NCBI GenBank assembly: GCA_944989445.1
Contig: CALYLW010001411.1
Coordinates: 219,314 to 283,313 of the forward strand
DNA: 64,000 nt
DNA from: Ampullaceana balthica
Taxonomy: Eukaryota; Mollusca; Gastropoda; Lymnaeidae
Direction of reading: 5' to 3'
Shown here: positions 10,640 to 22,982 of the stretch, piece by piece
Position numbering within the stretch: position 1 is the stretch's first letter
How the letters are laid out: every line of letters begins with the position of its first letter
The notes under the pieces: model-generated
What the model was told of the DNA's origin: nothing
What the model saw: only the letters and a program-made list of their open reading frames with translations
Databases searched by the model: none
Program-made: the position numbers and the translations under genes

Positions 10640-13347
10640 CTACAGAGAAATAATTGAAATTACAGTATTCTTCAATTCTGTTGTAGGTTTGTCTATCTTT
10701 AACTCAGATAAATGATTGATATTTTAAACAATAATTTGATATAAAGTAATCAAAATAATGCAATCAATCATGTGAATCTGAAATATTACATAATTTTTCA
10801 CTTAAAAGAAGAAATCAGATTTTTTTAAAAGATGTAATATTTAAACAAAGAAATAAAAATGTGATAACTAAAAAAAAATTTACTTTAGAGGGATAAAATT
10901 GTAAATTAATTAATAGTCTAAAAAAATGCTACTGACTTGTGATTGCAGATATATTGGAATACTAAACACATATCAATCAGTTTTTTATTAGTATGGCATA
11001 GTGTCTCATAGACCTTATTCTCATTCAATAAATCAAGTTTTTGTTCCTTAAAGTAGTTTTGGAGGTGTTCAAAAGTTAACTATCAAGCAACCATAGGGTC
11101 AGACTTTTTAAAATATTTATTTCATAAAGTTGACTTTATTATGTCTAATACATTTTTTAAAAATCAATTGGAGTTATATTCATTTTATTTTTTTAAAACA
11201 TTTATTAAATGGGTGACCTTTTATTAATATATTAATACAAAAAATTTACAGCCACTCGGAACTTTGAATGTTAATATCAAGGTATTTATCAAGAAAAGGA
11301 GCCATCAGTAAATAAAATTAAGGTGTATGTCCAAATATTTAAAATATAAACAAAATTTGGTCATCTTTACTGTCACATAATAATTACGACTCCACCCCTT
11401 GATTTATGAAATAGTTCTTTAAACTTAAAATAATTAAAACATCTTAAAAATATCTTATCTTTTACAGACGGCTCCAACTATACAGAAGATTATTGCGTCC
11501 TGCGCTTATCCAGGTGTAAGGAATTCAATATGCTCAGTACTAAATTAGAATTAACTTTCAGCAAACATAAAAACCATTTGTTGTTTACATTAAATTATTA
11601 ATGTTGTCAATGAATGAAGTCAAGAATGTTTAAAATATACTTTAAGTACTCTCTGCTCCTTGTATCAATTATAATTTAACTTAGAAATGATTTGATTACA
11701 ATTATGCATGAGTAAAAAATGCAAAGACAATAAATATCATTTTGGATAACACTTTTGCAGAAAATATATTTTTTTAAATTAGTATCCGTGGCTTTTGAGT
11801 CTGGTCTGAATTTTGATTTTTAAGACAAAATTTGAAATTTGGAAACTCAATAAATATTTTATAAATTATTCGTAATTTAAAATATATGTTCTGTTTTAAA
11901 TAGATTAAAGTTTTTAAAATAAAAAAGTTAAAAGCAAATTAGAAAATTAGAATGGAGTACTTATTTTTATCAATTTAAATAACATTTAAGTGGCCTTTGG
12001 AATTAAGTATAAAGTTTAAAATTTGATTGTGAAAAACGTATTAGGAATAAATAGACAGATTCATGCACTAGAAAACTTTGTTTTGCAAAGCAAGCTGAAA
12101 ACTGTTAAATTAAAGTAATCATCAAGTTCTATTACAAGCAATGTCTAAAAAAATATATATATATATTTCCTTGTTTTTAAAAGTATAATTATTATTTCTC
12201 TATCAGAAATGTAAAAGAAGTAGTGGAGAAAGTAATAAAGGTTTAATCTCAAATAGGTGGTTAATATATGATAGGATAACCCTCTTTACGCTTTAATTAA
12301 AATTATTGCTTTTGAATTAGGCCTACCTGTTAACTCTTCACCATTTTACTAAATTATTAAGATTAAGAGTAATCTACTAAAAAAAACTTTTCACAATAAT
12401 ACAAGAAATATAAGATAAAAATATTCCAGTTTATTATTTTGGTTATATCATGCACAAAGTTTTCTCAGATACTCAGATAGATATAAACATGTGATATTAA
12501 ATAAGGTGATAAACATAGAGTAAGATCTTTTGAAATAAATGAAGTAGTAAATTACAATAATTTAAATTTAAACTTTGTGCCCATACTTCATTTTAGTCAG
12601 TACTAAAGCTCTTCCTCTTAAGTTTGTCAAAACCATTTATTAAATCAGCTTAGACTATTAAGTAATAAATTTTATATTATGAACACAGTGTGTGTTACAT
12701 GTTTATTTGATCAAAGATCAATGTAAATAATAAAAAATTGGATTTATTTTATAATGGTGTGTTATTTACTTTATTAGGGTTAACCACTAAATTGTGTTTG
12801 GAGCTACATTGCTAACAATTTGTAAAAGGTTTTCTGGCTTTCTAATGATATAATAAGCTGAATGTTAGGCCTACACTATGTTAGTGAACAGCCTTTTATT
12901 TTAGTGTTATTTTTAAACAATTATCCAATTCCATTCCTGAAATGCTTTTATTAAATCATGAGTCTAATTCTGTATTAAAGCAAAATGAAAATGAATTTAT
13001 GAAAGAAAAATAGATACAAAATTAATCTCCAAACATCCTTTATTAGCAGCGCAAATGTTTCACACAAAAAACTCATAAACAAAAAATCCTTTTAAATTGA
13101 ATAAATAATTTGAAGGGGATAAATCAATTCTTGTTATTATTTTTATGCTTACTTTTAAAAAAAATTTATTATTGACCTTTATTTTTAAAAATGTTGTTCC
13201 ATCTGTAAGTTAAATGTTATATTAAAACCATTTAATAAATTTAAAACAGAGTCCAGTTAGGCAGTAGGTCTAAAATAAGAGATTGCCAGTTATATTATAT
13301 ATGTAACAGCCATAATGATCAAAAGATTGATCAAGGGATTTAAAGTA
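10640..13347. other. AT-rich DNA without a recognisable gene
   Basis: Very AT-rich, with no long frame or convincing exon on either strand. At 11466-11520 a short GC-richer piece (minus strand GGACGCAATAATCTTCTGTATAG) matches part of the SINE at 49955-50230. A (TA)n run lies near 12155. Confidence 0.6.
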
Positions 13348-14166
13348 AGGTTGCGGAAATTAACTATTAATTTCTCGATTAATCGTTAAAAGTGTTAACG
13401 ATTAGATTTTTTTTTACAATTAATCAACCCACCACTTATCAATTTGTACTGGAAGTCAAAAAATAAAATAATAAATCGGCAGATTAATATAAACTAATTT
13501 CCGGACAATTACACAAACATTTTGGTTTTGAACTATTGACTGACGTGAATGTTCAAAATGTTGATTAAAGTTATTGTGCCCATTGAGAAAAATCAATTGC
13601 CTACCATGCAATGTTCCCTCTAAGTCTAAGCTTCGTCGGTCCGTGTGAAAAGTTTTTAAAAACCTGTGTGCAAAATTGCACAACGTACAGTTTTTGTGCA
13701 ATATTTTACAAAATTTGCTGCGCGGTGATTCTAAACTCCTGCGTGGGTTCAATCAAATATCTGCGCAGCCGCGCTGTTTAAAGGGAACATTGCTACCATG
13801 GTTCTAACACTTCGCTTACATATCGCCTGGATACCAAACATCCACTACAGTATCGGAAACTTCAGCTGAGACAATCCAGAGCTGCTATGTGAATGATTGT
13901 TCAGCTCGGCTGGTTATATTGTCAATAAGACCCGCTCATCACTTGAACCAAATAATGTAAATACACTTGTCTGTTTGCGTTGTTGGTTAGAAGATGTCAT
14001 ATAAAGAAGACATTCCAATGTTTTTTGGATTTTCAACAAATATTTTAATAAATGTCACTTATGACACAATAAATTTCAATTTTTTACTTTAATCCAAATT
14101 AACGATTAATTAATAGTTAATTATCAAAAGTTAACGATTAAATTTTAATTAATCGTTAACAGCCCT
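13348..14166. mobile_element. TIR element, same family as 23021-23646, carrying a nested MITE
   Basis: The ends are inverted: left AGGTTGCGGAAATTAACTAT, right (inverted) AGGGCTGTTAACGATTAATT. Both are followed by stretches built from AACGATTAA. The same ends bound the element at 23021-23646. Subtracting the nested MITE and its duplicated target leaves 627 bp, against 626 bp for the other copy, although the interiors do not obviously align. Confidence 0.6.
13609..13792. mobile_element. 184-bp hAT-type MITE with 8-bp TSD
   Basis: Termini CAATGTTCCCTCTAAG and, inverted, CAATGTTCCCTTTAAACAGC; flanked by a perfect 8-bp direct repeat CTACCATG at 13601-13608 and 13793-13800. TIR sequence and TSD length are those of hAT elements. 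It is inserted inside the element at 13348-14166. Confidence 0.85.
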
Positions 14167-14642
14167 ACTTTAAATATTAAGTTTGTTAAGACTTTGTTTT
14201 TGACTACCTGTTAACCATTCAAAATAATGACAGTTCAACCAGTCAACTATTATTTGGCCAACCGGTTAACTTTAGTGAGGTATTTTCCCTTACATTTTAA
14301 AACCTAAGAGAGAATATAATAAATTTAGCAGCTTCAGCCCCACGATGCCTCATCCATTGTTGACTTCCTGTTTACCTCTCTTTTGCAATGGCCATAATAA
14401 ACTAAGCGTAGAAAAAAGAATTTTAAAAAAATCTTGTATACTCAAGGAGTAAACAGTTAAGATCATTGGGAAATTTTTATTTAAAATCCATATTTTTATT
14501 TACATGTCAACCCACAAGAACTACTGTATTTTCTGGCATGTATGACTGAGTGAATAATATATGTCAAAATATAGGATTAGGGATTTTCTTGCATTATAAG
14601 ACTAAACCTCATCCAAACCCTAACTAGAATATAAAGAAGATA

Positions 14643-16151
14643 CAGTCGAACCCGGTTAGGTCGACAGCGTTACGGTATGAAAAATGGCGTCGAGATAACC
14701 GATGATCGAGTTAAACAAAAACCAATATGGCTGCAAAATATTAACATGTGATTGAAATTTCTTTATGTACATGATGTGCGTTAATTAGTGATGGGACGAT
14801 TAATCTGAATCGTATCGGAATATCAGGTCCCTAATATTTCTTCTCTCTTTCCTAAGGTTGTTAAGACCGTTTGTTTTTAAGGACCGTTTAAATATAACCA
14901 TGGTTCACACTCAGTCGGGAAATCGGGAAAAATTCGGGAATTCTTTAAAAAAGTTATCTCGGCCTTGAAAGTCAGGAAATAGTCGGGAAAAGTTATGACT
15001 AGTCGGGAATTTTTATATATATATATTTTTTATGCCGAATTAAATGATGTTGATTATGTCTCTCTGTTCATGTTTTTATTTAATTTTAATTTAAAAAAGT
15101 TACCAGTTTATAATTGTCTGTGCATGCATTAAAATTAAGGTCACATTTTTCGCCTCGCCTCGTCCCATGGTGCGTGTGGCGTGGCATGTCACCGCCGCTC
15201 GCATTTGCAATGCCCGTCGAATCAGCGATTTAAACAAAAATTAATAAACATATCAATATGGTAATTTTAAGTTTAATGCTTTTGACGTCACTACAAGACC
15301 ATACTCGAATTTCCTCTGTCAATCAAACTTGTAATATAAATAGTAACTATTGCGGCCTTGACCGTTGATCACAGCACGCTGTGTGTTAGACCTCAGCAAC
15401 TAAGCGAATTTTTAAAAAAAAATAATTCAGAATTCGACCTACAACAGTGATGACGTGTATATTATATATATATATATATACTGGAATATTAAGAAAATGA
15501 TTTGATTTCATTGTCACGCGCGTGTTAGTCACGTATCTTAATGGTAACAAAGCAACAACAAACTTTTAAAAAATAATAATTGTTTATATAATTAAATAAA
15601 AACCACCGTGATTCTCGATACAAATCTTTATTTTCTTTTTTAAAGATATTCGTTTATCTTAAAAAATTAAATGATTAATGCATCAGATAATGAATTAAGT
15701 TTAATAATAATATAACATGCACTGCGAAATAATGACGATTAAAGACCGCTAATGCGATTTTCAAGCACCTCAGGTGAATACATACGGAGACACGTGAACT
15801 TAATTCACACACAAATTGAAACAAGTAAAAACATCCGGTAATTTTTATTGAAATCTCATAGAATCACACTATAGCCGGAAGTCTCGAGGAAAGTGAGATG
15901 TTGACACTATTTTGAACTAAAAATGCCAGAGTGCATTGCTAGGCGAACAGACGGGGATCGAGTTAACCAACGTTATGTTGCAAATTTGGAGCACTTTTGT
16001 GCTCCAGGCATTAGGTTTCGGCGACTTAAAAAAATCGAATTAACCGCTGAGAAAATGCTAAGACAAAGAGAGAATTTGGCGGTTCCAATAAAAAACGTCG
16101 ACTTAATAAGGTTTGCGAGTTAACCGGGCTCGAGTTAAGTGGGTTTGACTG
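14643..16151. mobile_element. Pogo/Tc1-like TIR element, non-autonomous
   Basis: The left end CAGTCGAACCCGGTTAGGTC and inverted right end CAGTCAAACCCACTTAACTC are imperfect inverted repeats flanked by TA on both sides, as expected for Tc1/mariner/pogo. Within 1.5 kb I see no transposase. A 66-codon plus frame at 15923-16123 is unrecognised. Other repeat-like pieces (GTCGGGAAATCGGGAAA near 14918) suggest nested insertions. Confidence 0.6.
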
Positions 16152-16159
16152 TACTTTGA

Positions 16160-19100
16160 TTTCACAGTTGCTTATCTGTTAGCTCTTGTAATTGTACACT
16201 GTCCTGTATCCTGACTTTTAACAACCTTACCTTCAAGAAGCTTATAAGTCGGCAAACCAAAGATTAAAATTCCTTATAATAAGCGAAAATGAGATGCATT
16301 GAAGTTATGGTGGGTTAACCAGTCCAGATTAGACAAAACTACTCCTAATCTTAGGACTAGTTAACTGGCAATTTGATTAACCATTAACAACCTGACTGTC
16401 CTTCCTTAATACATAAAAGAAGTAGAAGATCAGGTTTCCATTTACAAAGAAACGGCTGACAGTACCCTATATCAATATCACATAATCCTAATACTAATGG
16501 TCCACAATTTAGGATTTAAGAATTGGCCTGTTACATCAGGACTCTGGTTTTAATTTTAAGATTTCTACAATTCTACTACCACTTTGACCTAAACTGAACT
16601 CATCAGATATTTTAAATTTATACACACTCGAAAATAGTCATTTATTTATGTCATTTTTAATAAATAAATCAAAGAAGTAAAAAAGCACAGTGAAAGTGAA
16701 AGATAATAAACTTTTTAAATGATCCGTGATTTTATTATTAAAAAAAATCAACAATAAAATTTAAGTTAGCTTAACTAATTGAATTACGATTATGATCAAT
16801 GTAATTAAAAATTAGGCAATAACAGTTTCATAACAATTAATAACATGTGACACGTTGTCGTTGTATAGTTTAGTATATTAATTATTAATGTTAGTTAGTA
16901 GTTAGCATGTTAATGTTATTCAATGTTATAGTCATAGAATTATTATTACTTAGCAGTAGTTCTACTTACTTTACCAAGTCTACTAGTGCTACTTGTCTAC
17001 TTAAACTTACAGGCTGTTATGCTCAGTAATTGAATCGAGAGATTATATTTATAATAATTATAAATTATAGTATAGTTCAGTTTTAGTTAGGTCTACATTA
17101 TTAAAATCAATTTAAGTATTTAGCTTAGGACCTATCAATCATAGAAGTGAACAATATGTTATATTTTATTTCGTTCCAAACATTAATGTAAGATGTCTAC
17201 ATACTCAATAGCTAATGTCATTTTCGTTTTCGACTAAAATTTTCTTTTTCTTTTCATAAAAACTAAGGACGCCGGAAGTTCTACCATGAAATTACTATTT
17301 ACATTTTCAGGGTTGTCATGACAGTATTTCCGGAGATTTAAAAATCAAATCTTAAAGCTCACCTATTAATCTCAAATATAATCTTCGGTATTAATTAGAC
17401 TGATTTTATATTCTTATAAAAAAAATTAATTTGTAATTTATTATTTAAAATGAAAAATGTTATGAATTAAAACATAATGGTTAACGCTCTAAGCGGCTTT
17501 TTGTCTATAAGTATGAATACGTAGGTGTCGTATGATTATTATTTGGTTTCGGCGTCAAACATTCTCAGGGTTGTAAATAAATTATTGAAAAAAAATGTTA
17601 TTTTTAATTTTTAACTTTAATATTTTCAAACGTTTTTGACATAAAATTTACCTAAAAGCAATGTGCTTCATTGGGTTATGTTGCTTGTGTAAAAAGGCAT
17701 ATGTTTTTGTTTGTTTTTGTTGTTTTTTTTTGTGCGAATATATATCTGTTAAAACTTTCTGATTGAAATTCAGAAAGTGTAGGCCATTCATCTTAGTGAG
17801 AAAAGAAAATATAATTCTCAAATGTGATTTAAATTTGCCAGTAGTATGTGTTACAGATTAATATCTAATGAAATTAAATAATTTGAATATGAATTTATAG
17901 TAGTAACTTAATGTTAGTATCAAGTATTTTCATTATCTGATAGTTAAATTATGTTAAATTCGTTCTTTACATCTGTAGACTGTGGAATTAATTTAATATG
18001 ATGAAATTCCTTGTGGAAGTCGGTTGACATAAATTTACCGCAACGGAAGAAACCCACCAAAACTGCGCCGGCCACTGATTGTTGAACTTGTGACCGGATT
18101 GCCTTGTGTTTGTCTGAGCCTTGTGCGCTATGTTGCGTGTTCAGAGACGACACTAACAGTGAAACATTCTAATAAATATTTGTTACTTTTCTTTTATTGA
18201 AATATGAATTAATTCAAATTTAAAAGCTTATAATTTACCAAACATCGGCTACATGTAGATATAACATTTTTTCTTGTAATTTTGTGAGCGCTACTTGTAA
18301 ACGTGCGTAATATTTTTTTTACAAATTTCTATAATTATAACGAACTATTTTTTGATAGGATAAACGCAATTTGAGTTGTAACACTTAATTTTATTAAAAT
18401 TTTCGTGAGCGCGCACGCACAGAGTGTGACACACACACTGAGACATACACACACAGACACACACAAACAAACTTACAAAATCATATAGAATGAAATTTGA
18501 GCTTTAATCTTAAAACTAACACGACAGAGGACGTTTCGACTAATTTAATGCCTTCATCAGTAGCCTAAAATAACATAAAATACGTACTTATCTAAGTAAT
18601 ATTTAAATTCTTAAAACATATAATTTCATAAGATATTTATATTAATTAAAAATAAAGTAAAAACAAAAAAGGACACAAGATATAGGTAAAACTGAGGAAG
18701 TATCTGAAGTTAAAGTGAAAACCACAACGGGACAAGGATTTTACAGTTCGGTAACATTATGAATTTGGATAATTCCGTATTGAGCCAACGTACCAAATCG
18801 TTTTTTAAGCCTATTTTCCATTTGGATCCTATCATGGGTATTGCATGCATATAAAATACCAGTTACTAATACTGGGGAAATTGGTCAGGACACTCCCGCT
18901 ACGAAGTTCAGGTATATTTCTTGTATAAATATATATATATCTCAGTTGGTGTTTGTATGTTTGTCTGTTTCACTATGCGACTGTAAGTTCGACAAGCATG
19001 GTAAAACCATATGACGGACGGGGACCAAATTTGGCAGGACGGTTCCTTTTAACCAGCAGATGGTTTTAGTATAGTTTTTGTAATTGTCCCTTTTGTCTGA

Positions 19101-21190
19101 AAGCCGTAAATTTAAAAAATCAGAAAATGTAGAGACAAAGAGAGAAAAATTACATTTTATTTCCATATTGAACAACTTGATGCGGACGTTCAAAAGGAGT
19201 TGCTTTTGGTGCAGTCATATTTTCCAATACTTTATTTTGAGTCATGCGCTTTCAAAAATCTTTTATTGTCTAATTACGGTGCGCACATTTTTGTGTACTC
19301 TTCTTAAATTGAGCTGTCATATTATTATAACATTTATATTTGGTTTGGCTTTTACATAATCAATTTAAACTTTGGCTACTAGACTTATTAACAGAGGTAG
19401 ATTAAACTAAATAAAGTAAACCTGAACACGGTTAATTATTTTGCATTGCAATTTGAATACGGTATGTTCATTCCTGTCTGTTTTCTATAGTAATGGCAGC
19501 CTAATTCCTCAGTCAATTATCCCAAATTTTCAAAATCCCCACATGAATGGAAGCCTTTCATTGTGCTCACTGATACCTTATACATTATTTACCAAAATAT
19601 AGCACAACTTAAATTAAATTAATATACAGTAATATCGTTTTATCTTATATTAGTTTAATTATTATAATTTAATCATTAATGGACTAATGGATAGACCAAG
19701 ACCATACTTAGTACATAAAAACCTGATAATTTAAAGCCTTTTGAAATTCTAAATCGAATTGAACTCCTTCGTGTCCATGGTAACAATTTTTATTCCCTTA
19801 AAATGGCATATTTCTGTTTCACATAAGATTTTAATTATAAGATACACCTGATAAATTACTTGGCAAATAAAAAAAATTAAGAACCAGCAAGTAATACTAA
19901 TATTGAGCACAAGGGTCAGCACACTCCCGCTACAAAGTGCGGGTATATTTCTTGTGTGTAAATAAAGCTTAAGGCACAAGACATTTCATCAAATAAGTCA
20001 ATGTCTGAAAAACATTGTTATGTTCATAAAAACTGTATTAAGCTGTTGTGTGAAAAGAAAAGTAAATATATAGTTAGACTAAATAAAGTGAAAGTAAAAT
20101 TAAATTGAGTTGGTATATTTGGAATAATTAAAAATAAAACTCAAGTTAATTAAATAATAAATCAAGTATAAACCTGTAGGAAAGATGTAATCCTTATACC
20201 AAAACAAAATTTACAAATTTTTAAAAAAGCTTAAACTTCAAATACAGAAATGGCTGGTTATCGCTATTCCAACCACGTTGGCGGCCTAGGATAATAACGA
20301 CACTTCGACGCTACAGGTTGCTAGTGTATAGTTGCTGCCCTTGATTTTTATTGTGTCATAACTTCTAGAATAAATTCCCCTTGTTAAAGAATTTATGAAT
20401 GGAAAGTAGGGTTTTGCATTCATACGCACACCACGTCATAATTTGAACAAAAGGTGTGTGGTCTAGGGATTGTCCACGCTCCCCCAATTATTTTTTAAAT
20501 AAAAAATTAAAGAAAATGAAAGTGGGAGAGGTTAAGGGTAGGAATCTCTCCCTTCCCCTTTTACATTTTTTAATATCGATAAGTGCGGAACTATTCGCTA
20601 CGCGCATTAAACTAGGAGTGATGCATAAAAGCCCGGGAAAAGAAAAATTCATTTGGCCGAAAATTCCAGATGCAGAATCATCGCGGTTGAAAGTTTTGTT
20701 AATTTTTGTGTAAAATTGTTCTAAAAAAATGTGAATTTTCCTAAATGGAAGGTAATAGGGTAAGGAATTTTAGGATATTAAGGTTAGGTTAAGTTTTAGA
20801 CTTTTTAAAGTGTATCCTGTCCATGTTCGTGATTCAGACGCATGAACGATGTGAACCATGTTTTCCCCTTCATTTTTTTCTTTTTTTGCGCATTGTTTCT
20901 GTATTCCGAAATCGGTTGCCAAAGTAGCCTAAAATTTAATAATCCCCACCTCACTACAAGGTGTATATATATTTTGTTTCTGTTTTCCAAAATAGGTTAG
21001 GTTCCTAAAAAGCCACAAATTTGAGAATCCCCATCCACCCCCACCCCACCCCAATTTTCACTTTTTACACTACTTTTCCCGGCAGCCTTCTTTGTCACGT
21101 GTCATAGTAACAAAGGTGGCTGACGGAAATGACAGAATTTATGCCCGGTCGGATTAGCGATAATTTACCAAAGAAGTATAGAAGATAAAA
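16160..21190. other. Intergenic AT-rich region with transposon fragments
   Basis: No supported exon. A GC-richer patch at 18030-18160 could be a non-coding first exon of the left gene (minus strand, possible donor GCG|GTAAAT), but this is weak. At 18525-18572 the minus strand reads TGATGAAGGCATTAAATTAG then TCGAAACG, resembling the terminal part of Penelope-like elements. A shared motif (CACTCCCGCTAC then GTATATTTCTTGT) at 18890-18925 and 19923-19957 marks two copies of an unknown repeat. CA repeats lie at 18410-18470. Confidence 0.5.
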
Positions 21191-21191
21191 C

Positions 21192-21412
21192 TCAATAAAA
21201 TGCAAATAAAATAGGAACAATGAGTAATGTTAGGATCAGCAGTTGATTTGTGTTGATATTGTTTCCACTCCCACGGGGAATACCAACAGTCAGTGGGAAT
21301 ATCCGATCATAGGATCCGTTATTTGGTACAGGTTTGAGGTTCAAGATTGCGCACATGGCGTTGTAAGGATCCACTGCCAGGAGGTATTCCACCTTTGCAC
21401 CCGGACTGAAAT
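21192..21412 (-). CDS. ENPP6: ENPP6 exon 9 (C-terminus, GPI-type tail)
   Basis: The acceptor TTTTTTCTGGTCCAAG precedes 21412; two bases complete Tyr365, giving GPYFSPGAKVEYL across the junction. It contains LKPVPNNGSYDR and ends in LLILTLLIVPILFAFY and TGA. The hydrophobic end after a small-residue GSGNN patch fits a GPI-attachment signal; a simple membrane anchor is the alternative. Confidence 0.9.
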
Positions 21413-22943
21413 CTTGGACCAGAAAAAAATGAACGAAATTAAACCCCTGTTTGTTGACAGATAAATGTGGATGTATGTTATTTATGGCTAGAATTCAATT
21501 CAACATGAAAAGAAGTACCTAAAAATAACTAAAGTACTAAAGAAAGAAAATCAACAGAAAATATCGTATTGGCACACGGTAAAAAATTACAAGCACAGAA
21601 AATATAAATGAAAACCTTTTTATCATTTCAGAATTCACGAGATTCTATTCTGAATTAGGCTATCAAATTGTCCATACGTTCAATTTAGGTTAGTTGGGGT
21701 TATGTGAGTTATATCTAGCACTGATTCGACGTCAAGTTATCAGGCCTTAAGTAATAGGAAGTCATGTAATGGTTAATATAGAAATACGGAAAACCAAGCG
21801 GCTAGTTCAAACAAAACATCGCTATTAAATGGTGGGAAAACTGCTTAAAAATGTTTAAGGCTTAAATCTAATGGGTTGGATTCTCTTGTAGTAGATACTA
21901 AAGCCTAAGAGATGTATTCTTGTGTAAAACTATCATCTCCAATCGACATATGACTAAATACTAACTCTACACTACCTCCTCCCGTTCCATTGTAAACAAG
22001 GTTTTGAAGACGTTAAGCAATATGAATAATTTAATTTCAATTCCCATAAATCAAATTATAATACATGATCTATAATTTATAATCTATAATTTATAATCTA
22101 TAATTTATAATCTATAATTTACATCCTATAATTTATACCTCATATCTTACACCCCCCAATCGAGTCAAATTTACACCCAATAATTTAAAACTTTGAATTA
22201 TTATATAAAATAAATTACCGTTAAATAAATTAACATAATATTTTAATTTGTTGTAGGTTATTTATAGTAACGATTATTTGAGACACAAACAAACACGATA
22301 ACGAAGTAAAAAATGTATGCTAATAATGACGTTTAATTTGTAAAATAAATCATAATAATGTGCACTTAATTTTTTTAGATGTTATTTGTAAATGTTTAGG
22401 ATAACGTCATCAAAGACTTACATGGTCCAGTTCCATAGAATATACCTCTCATGATGACGTCATCAATACTTACATGGTCCAGTTCCATAGAAGATTCCTC
22501 TCATGTTGACGTCATCGTTATCGTAGCCGTGAAGTCCATGAAAGTTGGTCGTGTCCTTCGTCGGGAAGTCAACGAACTTAGGCTGGAGGACACGTTGTAC
22601 ACGTTTGTTTTAGTGTGCTGGTATGTCAGTATCAATTGACTGTCTATTATAAGATTATCTACATTTTTATAAGATTATGGTTGTAAAAAAATTGCATTTT
22701 GCTACAGATATTTGGTATTTGCATTCTTAGATGTCATGATTTTCATCATTAAAAAGAAAAAAGAAATTTGAATTTTTTCTTCAAATTTTCATTTTATCCT
22801 ATCTACAGAAAACACGTTATACAGATTACTACAACTCAATATGTCTACATATTATATGGTCATTACTTTAATATCTCTATAGTATCACGTCTACATTAGA
22901 TCTGTGTAACCTCAATGTCAGCTTATCTACATCTTTACCACTA

Positions 22944-22982
<39 letters not shown>

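Noticed and set aside
13456..13752. 98-codon minus-strand frame
   Set aside because: It runs through the hAT MITE and its host element, with no transposase similarity.
17944..18153. 69-codon minus frame in a GC-richer patch, possible upstream exon of the left gene
   Set aside because: No acceptor/donor pair with phase 0 could be fixed; kept only as a weak note in the region entry.
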